Shown: positions 28,074 through 38,222, counted from the stretch's first letter. The stretch: 64,000 bases of DNA from Kibdelosporangium sp. MJ126-NF4 (GCF_000826545.1 NZ_CDME01000011.1:62001-126000), one strand, 5' to 3'. Numbers and translations: made by a program. Notes: generated by a model from the letters alone, not told the origin.

Positions 28074-29537
28074 TCAGAAGAAGATCCTCGATCGGTACAG
28101 GCCGGTCTCCACCTCCTTGCGCGTGTCCTGGGCACCACACTGCACGTCCGTTGCCGGAAAAGTGCCGCGCACGAGGAAATCCGTGCCGATCCGGTCCACG
28201 CAGGCGTTGCCCGCCGCCAGGTACGAGCCGTGACCACCCCGGTCCACCGTCACCAGCCGCGCCCGGTTGCCCAGCGCGGCCCGCATCGCGCGGGCGCCGG
28301 ACACCGGAGTCGCCGGGTCGCGCAGGTTCTGCGTGAGCAGCACGTTGCCGGGGCCGCGGTCGGTGATCCGCACCATCGGCTCAGTCGGCGTGGTCGGCCA
28401 GAACGCGCACGGCATCACGTTGGCGGGCATTCCGTTGCTGATCGGGTACTTCCGGCGATTGGCGAGCACATCCCACTGGTACCGCGGCACATCGCGAGAA
28501 GCAGGCGCGTCGTTGCAGGCGATGCCCCAGAGTGTGGCGGCCTCGCCCTGGCCGATGGTCAGCGGGCCGACCGGCCCGGTCTCGCCGCGCAGCACCGCCT
28601 GCCACAGCTTGGCCTGCTCGGGGAAGTACTCGTCGCTGATCAGCCCGATCCGGTTGCGGATCCGGAACCCGTTGCCGGTCAACGCCCCCGCCGGTTTCGC
28701 GTCGAGCTTGGCGGCCAGCGCGAAGTACGTGTCCCGCACGGCTTTCGGTGTCGCGCCGAGACCGTACTCCGAGTTCCGGTCCGCGGCCCACGCGGCGAAG
28801 TCCCCGAAGCGTTCCTCGATCGCCGGGCCCCAGTTGCGCCACGCCCCCTGCCACAGGTCACGCGGATCGAGCACGCTGTCCAGCACGATCCGGTCCGACC
28901 GGGCCGGGAACATGGTCGTGTACACGGCACCGAGGTACGACCCGTACGACGACCCGAAGTACGAGATCTTCCGCTCCCCCAGCGCGATCCGGACCCGGTC
29001 CATGTCACGCGCGGTGTTCGCGGTCGTCACGTGCGGCAGCCGGTCGCCGGAATGTTCGAAACACTGCCTGGCGACTTGGCGCGCGTAGTCCACCGACGCG
29101 CGGATGTTCCCGTCCGCCGCCGGGTACGGCACGACCTTGGCGAGGTCCGCCTGGTCGGGCGTCAGCGCGCACGTGTTGGGTGTGCTGCGCCCGGTGCCGC
29201 GCGGGTCGAGCCCGATCAGGTCGTACGCGTCGGCCACCGGCTGTGACGCCTCGGCCATCTGCAGTGGCATGTCCAGGCCCGCGTTGCCCGGCCCGCCGGG
29301 GTTGAGCAGCAACACCCCGCGCCTGGCCGTGGGATTGCCGGACTTCCTGCGGGACACCGCGATGTCGATCTTCGTCCCGGCCGGCTCGCGGTAGTCCAGC
29401 GGGACCTTGACTTCTGTGCACTCCAGTGGCAGGTCCGGACACGGTGTCCAGGTCAGCTGGGTCCGATCCGGCTGGGCCGCGGCGGCGGGCGCCGCCGCGA
29501 GACCGAGAGCCAAGGACACCACGACAACCAGTCGCAT
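28074..29537 (-). CDS. Exported alpha/beta hydrolase, Hip1/tripeptidyl aminopeptidase type (copy 2)
   Basis: 487 residues, signal peptide [20 protein letters not shown]. Triad Ser197 (GSSYGS), Asp407 and His436 (RGGHGSY). Highly similar to copy 1 throughout ([37 protein letters not shown]), so the two arose by tandem duplication. First gene of the pair. The ATG follows a G-rich ribosome site (GGGGGGAAACG); the longer open frame upstream crosses the lipA promoter and is not coding. No lipobox Cys is seen in either signal peptide. Confidence 0.92.
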   Translation of the reverse strand: MRLVVVVSLALGLAAAPAAAAQPDRTQLTWTPCPDLPLECTEVKVPLDYREPAGTKIDIAVSRRKSGNPTARRGVLLLNPGGPGNAGLDMPLQMAEASQPVADAYDLIGLDPRGTGRSTPNTCALTPDQADLAKVVPYPAADGNIRASVDYARQVARQCFEHSGDRLPHVTTANTARDMDRVRIALGERKISYFGSSYGSYLGAVYTTMFPARSDRIVLDSVLDPRDLWQGAWRNWGPAIEERFGDFAAWAADRNSEYGLGATPKAVRDTYFALAAKLDAKPAGALTGNGFRIRNRIGLISDEYFPEQAKLWQAVLRGETGPVGPLTIGQGEAATLWGIACNDAPASRDVPRYQWDVLANRRKYPISNGMPANVMPCAFWPTTPTEPMVRITDRGPGNVLLTQNLRDPATPVSGARAMRAALGNRARLVTVDRGGHGSYLAAGNACVDRIGTDFLVRGTFPATDVQCGAQDTRKEVETGLYRSRIFF

Positions 29538-29680
29538 TCGTTTCCCCCCGGGGACGATCGCCGGAAAACCGGCCGTGACCTGCCTGACGTTATGGATCAC
29601 GCGAATGCCCGCGCATCGGCCTGCCGGACCACCCGGGCCCCTAGGGGTCCGCGTGACCCCGGACACGTCCGGACAAGGCG

Positions 29681-29686
29681 TAACCT
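29681..29686 (+). promoter_or_regulatory. -10 box, leaderless promoter of lipA
   Basis: TAACCT, 7 nt, GTG start of lipA. Confidence 0.6.
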
Positions 29687-29693
29687 TTGCTCC

Positions 29694-30695
29694 GTGACTG
29701 TGGCGCCGGAGGGACGGAAGCTGCTGCGTGTTGAGGTCCGCAACAGCCAGACCCCGATCGAGAAGAAGCCGCCGTGGATCAAGACCAAGGCGCGGATGGG
29801 CCCGGAGTACACCGCGCTCAAAGCCCTGGTCCGGCGGGAGGGCCTGCACACGGTGTGCGAGGAGGCGGGTTGTCCCAACATCTACGAGTGCTGGGAGGAC
29901 CGCGAGGCCACGTTCCTCATCGGCGGTGACCAGTGCACGCGCCGCTGCGACTTCTGCCAGATCGACACCGGCAAACCGGCGGCGCTGGACCGCGAGGAAC
30001 CGCGCAAGGTCGCCGAATCGGTTCAGGCGATGGGACTGCGGTACTCGACCGTCACCGGCGTCGCCCGTGACGACCTGGCGGACGGCGGCGCCTGGCTGTA
30101 CGCCGAGACGGTCCGCCAGATCCACAAGCTCAACCCCGGCACCGGTGTCGAGCTGCTGATCCCGGACTTCAACGCGGACCCCGACCAACTGGCCGAGGTG
30201 TTCGGTTCACAGCCGGAGGTGCTGGCGCACAACCTGGAGACCGTGCCGCGCATCTTCAAGCGGATCCGGCCGGGTTTCCGCTACGAGCGCTCCCTCGAAG
30301 TGATCACCAAGGCCCGCGAGTTCGGCCTGGTCACCAAGTCGAACCTGATCCTCGGCATGGGCGAGACGCCGGAAGAGGTCACCGAGGCGCTGCGCGACCT
30401 GCACGAGGCAGGCACGGACATCGTGACCATCACCCAGTACCTGCGCCCCTCACCCCGGCACCACCCGATCGACCGGTGGGTCAAGCCCGAGGAGTTCGTG
30501 CAGCACAAAGAGGCAGCCGAAGAGATCGGGTTCGCGGGCGTGATGGCCGGTCCGCTGGTGCGCTCCTCCTACCGCGCCGGACGGCTGTACGCCCAGGCCA
30601 TGGCCCATCGCGGCGAGACCGTGCCGGAGAACCTCGCGCACCTGGCCGAGCAGGGCCCGGCCAGCCAGGAGATCGGTTCGCTGCTTTCCCGGTAG
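29694..30695 (+). CDS. lipA: Lipoyl synthase
   Basis: Radical-SAM enzyme inserting two sulfurs into octanoyl-lysine of lipoyl domains. 333 residues from the GTG at 29694 ([17 protein letters not shown], matching mycobacterial LipA). Auxiliary cluster Cys55, Cys60, Cys66 ([12 protein letters not shown]) and radical-SAM cluster Cys81, Cys85, Cys88 (CTRRCDFC) are intact. The longer in-frame upstream extension is rejected. Works with lipB (19 kb) on DlaT; GcvH would be another target but is not in the window. Confidence 0.97.
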   Translation: MTVAPEGRKLLRVEVRNSQTPIEKKPPWIKTKARMGPEYTALKALVRREGLHTVCEEAGCPNIYECWEDREATFLIGGDQCTRRCDFCQIDTGKPAALDREEPRKVAESVQAMGLRYSTVTGVARDDLADGGAWLYAETVRQIHKLNPGTGVELLIPDFNADPDQLAEVFGSQPEVLAHNLETVPRIFKRIRPGFRYERSLEVITKAREFGLVTKSNLILGMGETPEEVTEALRDLHEAGTDIVTITQYLRPSPRHHPIDRWVKPEEFVQHKEAAEEIGFAGVMAGPLVRSSYRAGRLYAQAMAHRGETVPENLAHLAEQGPASQEIGSLLSR

Positions 30696-30797
30696 GCTGG
30701 TCGCCATCAACCGGGGGACGTCTCGTGGAACCGTCACGCTTGCCTATACGTCTCTCATGGGCATAACCGCCCGTACATCGAAAGAGGGACGAATCCA

Positions 30798-31496
30798 GTG
30801 GCTTTGGTAGGCGACGTTCTCAACTGGCTGGCGGCGCTGCCGCAACCCGCGCTGGTCGGCGCGACCGGTGGGCTGATCCTGCTGGAGTGCACCATCGGCC
30901 TGGGGTTCATCGCCCCGGGTGAGGCCGGTCTGCTGATCGCGTCGACCACGGTGTCGGCCGGTCCGGAGGGGTTCTCGCTGGCCCGGTTCCTCGTGCTGTG
31001 GGTCGTGGTCACGGTGGCGGCCGCCTGCGGTGACTCGATCGGCTACGTGATCGGCCGCCGGTTCGGCCCGTCGCTGCGCGAGACCAAGCTGATCAAGAAG
31101 TACGGCGCGGAAGGCTGGGACAAGACCACCGGCATCCTGCGCAAACGCGGCGCGTGGGCGGTGTTCTTCGGCCGCTGGCTGCCGGTGGTGCGCACGCTGA
31201 TGCCCGCCGCGGCCGGTACCGCCGGTCTGCCGTACCGCAAGTTCCTGCCCGCGGCGATGCTGGGCGCGGCCTCGTGGTCGCTGGCGCACATCTCGATCGG
31301 CGCGTCGCTGGGCGCGGCGGCCAAACAGCTGGAGCACTACCTCAGCACCGGTGGCCTGATCGTGGTGGCGGCCCTCGTGCTCGTGGGCTTTGTCGTGTTC
31401 ACGGTCCGCAAGCGCAAGAAGACCAAGGCCAAGGCGGCGCTCGCGGCGAACGAGACCGCCAAGACCGACGAGGTCGCGGCAGCCGAGTCGGCCTGA
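30798..31496 (+). CDS. DedA-family membrane protein
   Basis: 232 residues with about five hydrophobic segments. DedA/SNARE-associated features are GLGFIAPGEAGLL, GDSIGYVIGRRFG, and GRWLPVVRTLMPAAAGTAGLPYRKFL with the conserved Arg and Pro. DedA proteins act as half-transporters or lipid scramblases, including undecaprenyl phosphate recycling. The C-terminus is a basic then Ala/Glu-rich cytoplasmic tail. The GTG has GAGGGA upstream. It follows lipA after a 100-nt gap that could hold its own promoter. Confidence 0.9.
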   Translation: MALVGDVLNWLAALPQPALVGATGGLILLECTIGLGFIAPGEAGLLIASTTVSAGPEGFSLARFLVLWVVVTVAAACGDSIGYVIGRRFGPSLRETKLIKKYGAEGWDKTTGILRKRGAWAVFFGRWLPVVRTLMPAAAGTAGLPYRKFLPAAMLGAASWSLAHISIGASLGAAAKQLEHYLSTGGLIVVAALVLVGFVVFTVRKRKKTKAKAALAANETAKTDEVAAAESA

Positions 31497-31502
31497 TCCT
31501 TC

Positions 31503-32540
31503 CTACGAGGTGACCGTGATCGGTCCCGCGGTCACCCCGTCCAACGTGCGCACGTACCCGGCCCCGAACGCGGTGGCCGGGGTGTGCGAGCCGGGCTCGA
31601 CCGTCCCGATCTCGGTCGCGATCCGGACGACGGCGTCCGCGGTGATGTCGTAGGAGTTCGGCGTGACCAGGGTGCCGGTCGCGGTGCGGCCGGACTGGTC
31701 ACGGGCCTCGCCCCAGAACTCCGCCCGGCTACCTGCCCGCCGCTTCTCCCCCGGCCCGGCGATCAGACCGACCAGTTTCTTGCCGACCCGCTGGGCCACT
31801 CCGGTCCGCATCAGCGGCGCCGTCAGCTGCTGGGCCCGGCTGACCACTCCGGCGGGCAGGCCGACAGCCATGTAGTTGGTGATGTTCGGGATCCCGGTGG
31901 ACCGGTACGCGGTGGCGACGTCACCCCATGGCAGGGAGACCACGCTCCGCGTGCCCGACGGGAACGCGGCGTTGGCCGTGGACTGTCCGACCGGGACGGT
32001 CACCAGCTTGCCGTCGACCCGGACGCGCCCGCCGGTGCCCATGCCCTCGACCGTGGTCTTCAGCGTGCCGGGGCTGAACCCGCCGCCCGCGATGAACGCC
32101 AGCTTCAACGACGTGGCCCCCGGCAGCGCCTCGGCCAGCGACAACGCCAGGCAGTCGCTGGGCACGACGTCGAAGCCGGAGCCGGGCAGCAGCACGACAC
32201 CGGCCGCGGCGGCCTCGTCCGAGCGGGCGAAGATCTCCTCGAAGACGTCGATCTCGCCGGTGACGTCCAGGTAGTGCGTCCTGGTCGCCAGGCAGGCGTC
32301 CACCATCGGCCGCGAGGTCGCGGAGAACGGCCCGGCGCAGTGCGCGACCGCGTCGATCCCGTCGAGCCCGTCCGCTGCCTGCTCCAGCCCGAAGATCCGG
32401 TGCTCCAGGCCCAGCTCGGCGGCCAGCTGCCGGATATCGGGACTGCGCCCGGCCAGCACGGGCCGTTCTCCGCGCGCGACCGCGAGGCGCGTGACGAGCT
32501 TGCCGGTATAGCCGTTCGCGCCGTACACCATCCACGTCAT
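31503..32540 (-). CDS. Saccharopine dehydrogenase-like oxidoreductase
   Basis: 345 residues. N-terminal Rossmann motif YGANGYTGKLVTRLAV, HCAGPFS, THYLDVTGE and GSGFDVVPSDCLA are typical of the saccharopine-dehydrogenase-like/trans-acting enoyl reductase group, where many members act on lipids rather than lysine. Substrate unknown. The ATG lies 6 nt after TAACAT (leaderless). It shares a 48-bp divergent promoter region with the acetyltransferase gene and converges 6 nt from the DedA stop. Confidence 0.87.
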   Translation of the reverse strand: MTWMVYGANGYTGKLVTRLAVARGERPVLAGRSPDIRQLAAELGLEHRIFGLEQAADGLDGIDAVAHCAGPFSATSRPMVDACLATRTHYLDVTGEIDVFEEIFARSDEAAAAGVVLLPGSGFDVVPSDCLALSLAEALPGATSLKLAFIAGGGFSPGTLKTTVEGMGTGGRVRVDGKLVTVPVGQSTANAAFPSGTRSVVSLPWGDVATAYRSTGIPNITNYMAVGLPAGVVSRAQQLTAPLMRTGVAQRVGKKLVGLIAGPGEKRRAGSRAEFWGEARDQSGRTATGTLVTPNSYDITADAVVRIATEIGTVEPGSHTPATAFGAGYVRTLDGVTAGPITVTS

Positions 32541-32546
32541 GCCCGG

Positions 32547-32552
32547 ATGTTA
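32547..32552 (-). promoter_or_regulatory. -10 box, leaderless promoter of saccharopine dehydrogenase-like gene
   Basis: Minus strand TAACAT, 6 nt, ATG; faces the opposite leaderless promoter 24 bp away. Confidence 0.6.
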
Positions 32553-32576
32553 CCGCCGAGTAGTAGTGTCCGCAGA

Positions 32577-32582
32577 TAGGTT
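32577..32582 (+). promoter_or_regulatory. -10 box, leaderless promoter of acetyltransferase gene
   Basis: TAGGTT, 6 nt, ATG. Confidence 0.6.
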
Positions 32583-32588
32583 GGAAAC

Positions 32589-33752
32589 ATGGGAATTCGC
32601 CGGATCTCCGCAGACCAGACCGACCTTCGCACGATCGAGTACGCCTTCTCCCACTCACCGCTGCCCGCGGACGGCCGCGCGAAGTGGCAGGAGGCCATGT
32701 CGTACAACTCCGACAGCGTCGTACTGATCAGCGAGGAGAACGGCGTCTCGGTCGCCGAAGCCTCCGCAGTCCCCCTGCGGCAGAACATCCGCGGCTCGGT
32801 GTACCCGATGGCGGGCATCGCGGGCGTGGCCGCGCAGCCCCAGGTCCGCCGCCGCGGCTACGTCCGGGAGCTGCTGACGGAACTACTGGGCCAGATGCGC
32901 GACGAAGGCCACGCCGTCAGCGTGCTCTACCCGTTCCGCGCGTCCTTCTACGCCAAGTTCGGCTACGTCGGCCTGCCGAAACCCCGCTGGGCCAGGTTCG
33001 ACCCGAGCGGACTGAGCGACCTGCGCGCACTGGAACTGGACGGCGAGACCGAGTGGCAGCAGATCGGCGCCGGGTATCCGCTCTACCGCGGCCTCAACGA
33101 GCGTCTGCTGGCGCAGCGGCACGGCTTCGCGGTGTTCCCCGAGTCGCGGGACGTGCGGATCCGCGACCGCGACGAGCACTGGCTGCTCACCGCGAAGTCG
33201 GGCGGCGAGGTGGTCGGCGCGTCGGCGTACCGCATCGACCGGGACGGCAGCAAAGCCATCCTGCACGCCGACAGCCTGCTGTACTCGAACCCGCTCGGCC
33301 GGTCGCTGCTGCTGCAGTTCTTCGCCATGCACGCCGACCACATGCAGGAAATCGCGGTGCCCGTCGCGCCGGACGAGTTCCCCGAACTGTGGGCCACGGA
33401 CCTCACGGGACGCATCGAGGTCAAACCGTTGGCGGGACACGCGCCGATGGGCCGTGTCCTGTCGGTGGAGGCGTTGCAGGGCATGGCGGTCGGGCCGGGC
33501 CGGGTCGGCGTCGAGATCGTCGACGACCCGTTCATCGGCGGGAAGTACATGCTGGACGGCACATCGGGCCGGTTGGCGGTGACCTCCGGCGACCCGGAGG
33601 TCACGCTCACCTCAGCCGGTTTCGCCGGGCTGGTCTACGGCGTGCTCAGCCCGGCGGACATCGTCCTGCGCGGCCTGGGCACCGTGCCCGACCCGACGGG
33701 ACTGGCCACGCTGTTCCCGCGCCAGATCCCCTACGTCTTCGCCGAGTTCTAA
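32589..33752 (+). CDS. Eis-like GNAT N-acetyltransferase
   Basis: 387 residues with the Eis layout: an N-terminal GNAT domain (AcCoA loop VAAQPQVRRRGYVRELL), a second divergent GNAT domain, and a C-terminal SCP2-like domain (GRLAVTSGDPEVTLT). It ends in VFAEF, with the terminal carboxylate typical of Eis where it acts as a general base. Eis proteins acetylate amines, including aminoglycosides in mycobacteria; the substrate here is unknown. Leaderless promoter. Ends directly before a 46-nt perfect palindrome. Confidence 0.88.
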   Translation: MGIRRISADQTDLRTIEYAFSHSPLPADGRAKWQEAMSYNSDSVVLISEENGVSVAEASAVPLRQNIRGSVYPMAGIAGVAAQPQVRRRGYVRELLTELLGQMRDEGHAVSVLYPFRASFYAKFGYVGLPKPRWARFDPSGLSDLRALELDGETEWQQIGAGYPLYRGLNERLLAQRHGFAVFPESRDVRIRDRDEHWLLTAKSGGEVVGASAYRIDRDGSKAILHADSLLYSNPLGRSLLLQFFAMHADHMQEIAVPVAPDEFPELWATDLTGRIEVKPLAGHAPMGRVLSVEALQGMAVGPGRVGVEIVDDPFIGGKYMLDGTSGRLAVTSGDPEVTLTSAGFAGLVYGVLSPADIVLRGLGTVPDPTGLATLFPRQIPYVFAEF

Positions 33753-33754
33753 AG

Positions 33755-33800
33755 CTCGTGAGTGGTTGGTCCGGTTAGAACCGGACCAACCACTCACGAG
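33755..33800. terminator. 46-nt perfect palindromic hairpin, repeat family member
   Basis: 22-bp arms (33755-33776, 33779-33800) with only two central bases. The arm begins CTCGTGAGTGGTTGG and ends TCCGGTT. Ends and core (GAGTG..TTG.TCCG) match the hairpin at 9055-9101. It lies between convergent stops. Confidence 0.85.
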
Positions 33801-33803
33801 GGT

Positions 33804-36800
33804 CTACCTGTCCGGACGCTCGGTCACCCGGACACCGTTGACGATCGGCGCACCGGCGCGTGACACGAACCGGATGTTGAGCTGACCGTCGTCGACCTGG
33901 ACGAACTGCGAGGTGGCCAGTGCCGCGAAGCCACCGACCTCCCCTGCCACGTCCAGCGCGGGCGTGACCAGCCTGCCTTCGATGATCACGTCGAACAGCC
34001 GCGCGTTCGGGTCCGTCCAGCCGAGCTCGGCGTAGTTGAGCTCAACCTGGTAGACGCCCTTGGCCAGCCCGTCGAACCGGTACTCGTAGGCACCTTCCCG
34101 CTGGGACCGGTACAGCGACTGCTCACTGGTGCCGGAGATGGTCTCGGTCGTGCGCACCGGTTTCGACGACTGGCCGAGCCAGCCCTGTCCACCGGTCGAG
34201 TACGCCTGGTCCGAGCTCCACGTGTCGCCGAGCGCGTCGACGCCGCCGTCACCGCCCGAGTCGAGCGCGATCCTCGACTTGGGCACGACCACCTTCACCG
34301 GGATCCCGATCGTGGAACGCTTGGCGGCGTTGCTGACCAGGAAGATGGTCGCGCCGTGCACGCCGGGCTTGAGGTTCGTGGCGTCGATGGTGAGTTCGAC
34401 CTGCTGCCCACCGCCCGCCGCCACACTGCCCGACGTGACACTCTCGCTCAGCCACGGCACGTCGGCGAACGACGGGATCGGCGACTCCAGCAACGTGGCC
34501 TTGCTCTTGCCTGCCAGCTGCGAGAGGACCCACAGGTTCCCGGTCTCGTCCAGTTCCAGACCGGCGCCGGAGAAGGACGTCGTGGCCTCCGGGTCGGCCA
34601 CGGTCGTGACCGTGGCACAGGTGTCCGGGTTCACCGCGGCGATCGTGTCGGTAGCCGAGTTGGTCGACACCCACAGCACTCCGCGTGGCGAGTACGCCAG
34701 TCCGGAGATCCCGGCCAGCGTCGCCGCCGGGCGGCACTGGCTGACCAGCGTGCCCGGGTCCGGATAGGACAGACCCTTGACCTTGTAGATCACGCCCTCG
34801 TTCCAGCCGCCGATGTAGAACGTGTCATCGTCGGCGCGGTAGGCGAGGCCGCGCTGCGAGATCGCGGTCCACGGGCTGCCGGTGATGGTCGTGACCAGCG
34901 CACCGGTCTGCGGGTTGAGGCACTTGATCCCGTAGTCCCCGCCGACCGTGACCTGGCAGACCAGGTTGCGGCCGGGCACGTACGTCAGGTCCGCGGGCCA
35001 GCCGCCGAAGTTCGACGGGAACTGCTGGCCGAACGTGCCTTCGGTCGAGTACCGGGCGAGGGCCTGGGTGGCCGCCGTCGAGTCGCTGACCCACACGTTG
35101 CCCGCGTTGTAGCCCGCGCCCCAGCCCTTGCCGAGTTCGTTGACGGTGAAGGACTTCAGCACGTCACCAGCGGCCGCCGGAGTGGCCCTGCTGACGTCAG
35201 CCGTGTCGAGCCCGACCGCAGTGCGGGCGTTCGGGTCGTAACCCTTCACACCCTTGGCGGCCATGGGCTTCGACGGCACAGCCGGTTCACTGGCCACGCC
35301 GCCGCTGACTTCCTTGAACTCCCACGTGCCCGTGGCGCTGCCGGAGTTGCGGAGGTTCAGCGTGCGCTTGCGGGTTTCCCCGGCGGGCACGATGACCTCC
35401 AGCGCGGCCGGGTTGGCCTCGAACAGCGGCGACCGCAGCGCGAAGTCCTTGGTCAGGACAACGCCTTCGGAGCCGACCGTGAGGTTGGCCCGCTCGGTCT
35501 CGTAGCCGCGCTGGCTCGCCACGGCGGTGAAGCTGCCCAGCGCCACCTCGGCCTGGTAGAAACCGGTCGAGTCGGCGACCGCGCTGACCGCCTTGCCCGA
35601 ACGCTGCAACGCGATCCCGCCACCGGCAAGCGGCTGCTTGTCGTTGGCGTCGGTGACCGTGCCGCGGACCAGTCCGGTGTTCGGCACCCGCGCCGAGATG
35701 GCAGTGCTGTCGGACAGGTGGGCCTTCTTGACCGAGTACGGCAACGCGACCGAGCCGGTCTCGTTCTCCAGGCCGACCGTGGCCGTCGCGCCCGACTCGG
35801 CCGGGCTGGCCTGGTCGATCCCGTTGTACTGCACCTGCAGACGGCCGCCCTCGGTGAGGATCAGCTCGGCCGACAGGCGGCTGCCCGGTGCCGACTTCAC
35901 CGTCACGTTCCGCCATTCCACAATGTACCGGCGGTTGGGCGCGGCGCCGTCGGTCGACGTGCGCACACTCGCCTGCGCGTCCACCACCAGGTCGTCCCAG
36001 AAGGCGTAGATCGCGCCGTTCGGGGCGGCCGGTGCCGGGATCGCTCCGCCCGGCGCACCGGTTCCCGCGAACGCGAGATACCCGTCGGTGTGCACCGCGG
36101 CGGTCTTGTACGTCTTGCCGTAGAAGGTGACCGGGAACGGCAGGGTGACGTTCGCCGAGGCGTTGTCACCGGTCAGCTGCAACGCGGTGCCCGCGTCGAC
36201 CCACGACGGCGAGACATGCCGCGGGGTGTAGCCGTAGGCGTCCACCTTGGGCTCCAGCGAGAAGTCCGCGGTCACGTTCCCGCTGACGTTCACGCTCTTG
36301 CGCTGCGTCTGCAGCCAACGGCCGTAGTCCGCGACGACCTCGTACGTGCCCGCCGGAACGGTCAGCGTGTACGCACCGGCGTTGTCGGTCTTCACCGCGG
36401 CCACCGCGGTGTTGGCGATGGAGACCTCGACGCCACCCAGGGTTGCGCCGTCCGGTGCCTTGACAACACCCTTGATCGTGAAGCTCGGCGCGGCGGGCAG
36501 GTCGAAGTCGGCCGCGACCGTCTTGCCTTCCTCCACGGTCACCTTCTGGTCCTTGGTGACCAGACCGAACTTGCTCGCCTTGACCGTGTAGGCCCCGATC
36601 GGTGCCCGGTCGAGGCTGAACTTGCCGTCCGCGCCGGTGGTCTTCACCGCCGAGGTCGGGCCGCTGATCTCGATCTTCACGCCGTCGGCGGGCTTGCCCG
36701 CGCTGACGACCGAACCCGCGATGACGCCTGTCGGGCCGCGCGGGGCCTTCTCGACCGACGCGAAGGTGTCCAGCTTGCCCTCGCCCCAGACGTTGTTGTT

Positions 36801-38222
36801 CTCCGGCGTGCCACCGCACTGCGTGCTGGCGGTGTCCACAGCGGTCTGGTTCAGCAACGCCTTGGTGGCGTTGATGTCACCGGCGATCGACGGCGACGCC
36901 GACCAGAGCAGCGCGACCGCACCGGCCACGTGCGGCGAGGCCATCGATGTCCCGCTGAACGAACCGTAGCCGCCACCGGCGATCGACGATCGGACCGCGG
37001 AACCGGGAGCGGCGATGTTCGGCTTGATCAGCCCGCCGCTGCCGGGGCCACGCGACGAGAACGACGCGATGTTGTTGTTGATGTCGAACGCACCGGCCGA
37101 ATAGGAATCGGCGTAGTCGCCGGGCGAGCCCGAGCTGTTGCAGCCGAGCGCGCCGTTGTTGCCGTTGGAGAACGCCGGGAAGATACCGGCGGCGATCCAC
37201 GCCTTCACGGTCGGCAGGTACCACGAGTCGCCACCGCCGCCGCCCCACGAGTTGTTCACCACGTCCGGCGCGAGGTCCGGCCGCGGGTTCTGTCCATTCA
37301 GGTCGGTCGGGGCCACCACCCACTGGCCGGAAGCCAGCAGCGCGGACTGCGAGCAGCTGGTGGACTCGCAGCCCTTCGCCGCGATCCACTTCGCGTTCGG
37401 CGCGACACCGATCTGGTTGGCGGCGCCGTCGTCACCGACCATGGTGCCCATCGTGTGCGAGCCGTGGTTGTTGTTGTCGCACGGAGCAAGTGACGGGTTG
37501 CCACAGGCCTTGGACGGGTCGAACCAGTTGTAGTTGTGGTCGAAGGTGCCGTCGCCCTTGTTCCCGCGGTACTTGCCCACCAGAGCGGGATGCGTGTACT
37601 GGGCACCGGTGTCGATGTTGGCCACGACGACGTTCTCGCCCCGCACCGAGAAGTCCGACCAGACCTTGTTGGCCCGCACCCGGTCGACGTTCCACTCGAC
37701 CGCGTTGACCTGAGCCAGCTCCTCGGCCGGCGTCGGCTGCGGCACGGCGTACGTGTGCTCGGGGGCGATCTGCCCGACCTCCGGCCGCGCGGCGATCTCG
37801 TCGACCAGCGCGGCACTGCCCGTCACCTTGATGGTGTTGGCGATCCAGAACGGGGTGAACTCAGCACCCCTCGCGGTGAGCAGCTCACGCAGCCCTGCCT
37901 GCGTGCTGTCCGCGTGCGATGTCAGCGCGGCGTACACGTCCGCGGTCCGTTGGGTGCCCGCCCTGCCTGTGGCGTTCACCGAGTTGAGGTTGGCCGACGA
38001 GTTCAGCACGACGAAGAACGTGGTGGAACCGTTCCGCGTCAATGACTTCGCGACGGCATCGTCGATTTTCGAGTCCGGACTGACCTGTCCGGCCGCGCCC
38101 GTGCCACTGTTCGGACCAGTGGCGCCCAAGGCATGAGTGGAGAACACAGTCGCGAGCACGAAGGCGAGCACAGCGACCAGAGCCGCTCTGAGTAACCCGC
38201 CACTCCGTCTACGTGTGGACAT
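33804..38222 (-). CDS. Secreted multidomain subtilisin-like (S8) protease
   Basis: 1472 residues from the ATG at 38222 (AGGAG upstream), signal peptide about 1-33. An inhibitor-like propeptide precedes the catalytic domain with Asp204 (NIDTGAQ), His253 (NNHGSHT) and Ser426 (SGTSMASPHVAG). Then come several carboxypeptidase-regulatory-like beta-sandwiches (about 545-960), a beta-propeller-like region about 1120-1330, and a C-terminal malectin-like carbohydrate-binding domain. It probably acts in extracellular degradation while bound to polysaccharide. Divergent from a TrmB/LuxR-type regulator, the likely controller. Confidence 0.92.
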   Translation of the reverse strand: MSTRRRSGGLLRAALVAVLAFVLATVFSTHALGATGPNSGTGAAGQVSPDSKIDDAVAKSLTRNGSTTFFVVLNSSANLNSVNATGRAGTQRTADVYAALTSHADSTQAGLRELLTARGAEFTPFWIANTIKVTGSAALVDEIAARPEVGQIAPEHTYAVPQPTPAEELAQVNAVEWNVDRVRANKVWSDFSVRGENVVVANIDTGAQYTHPALVGKYRGNKGDGTFDHNYNWFDPSKACGNPSLAPCDNNNHGSHTMGTMVGDDGAANQIGVAPNAKWIAAKGCESTSCSQSALLASGQWVVAPTDLNGQNPRPDLAPDVVNNSWGGGGGDSWYLPTVKAWIAAGIFPAFSNGNNGALGCNSSGSPGDYADSYSAGAFDINNNIASFSSRGPGSGGLIKPNIAAPGSAVRSSIAGGGYGSFSGTSMASPHVAGAVALLWSASPSIAGDINATKALLNQTAVDTASTQCGGTPENNNVWGEGKLDTFASVEKAPRGPTGVIAGSVVSAGKPADGVKIEISGPTSAVKTTGADGKFSLDRAPIGAYTVKASKFGLVTKDQKVTVEEGKTVAADFDLPAAPSFTIKGVVKAPDGATLGGVEVSIANTAVAAVKTDNAGAYTLTVPAGTYEVVADYGRWLQTQRKSVNVSGNVTADFSLEPKVDAYGYTPRHVSPSWVDAGTALQLTGDNASANVTLPFPVTFYGKTYKTAAVHTDGYLAFAGTGAPGGAIPAPAAPNGAIYAFWDDLVVDAQASVRTSTDGAAPNRRYIVEWRNVTVKSAPGSRLSAELILTEGGRLQVQYNGIDQASPAESGATATVGLENETGSVALPYSVKKAHLSDSTAISARVPNTGLVRGTVTDANDKQPLAGGGIALQRSGKAVSAVADSTGFYQAEVALGSFTAVASQRGYETERANLTVGSEGVVLTKDFALRSPLFEANPAALEVIVPAGETRKRTLNLRNSGSATGTWEFKEVSGGVASEPAVPSKPMAAKGVKGYDPNARTAVGLDTADVSRATPAAAGDVLKSFTVNELGKGWGAGYNAGNVWVSDSTAATQALARYSTEGTFGQQFPSNFGGWPADLTYVPGRNLVCQVTVGGDYGIKCLNPQTGALVTTITGSPWTAISQRGLAYRADDDTFYIGGWNEGVIYKVKGLSYPDPGTLVSQCRPAATLAGISGLAYSPRGVLWVSTNSATDTIAAVNPDTCATVTTVADPEATTSFSGAGLELDETGNLWVLSQLAGKSKATLLESPIPSFADVPWLSESVTSGSVAAGGGQQVELTIDATNLKPGVHGATIFLVSNAAKRSTIGIPVKVVVPKSRIALDSGGDGGVDALGDTWSSDQAYSTGGQGWLGQSSKPVRTTETISGTSEQSLYRSQREGAYEYRFDGLAKGVYQVELNYAELGWTDPNARLFDVIIEGRLVTPALDVAGEVGGFAALATSQFVQVDDGQLNIRFVSRAGAPIVNGVRVTERPDR

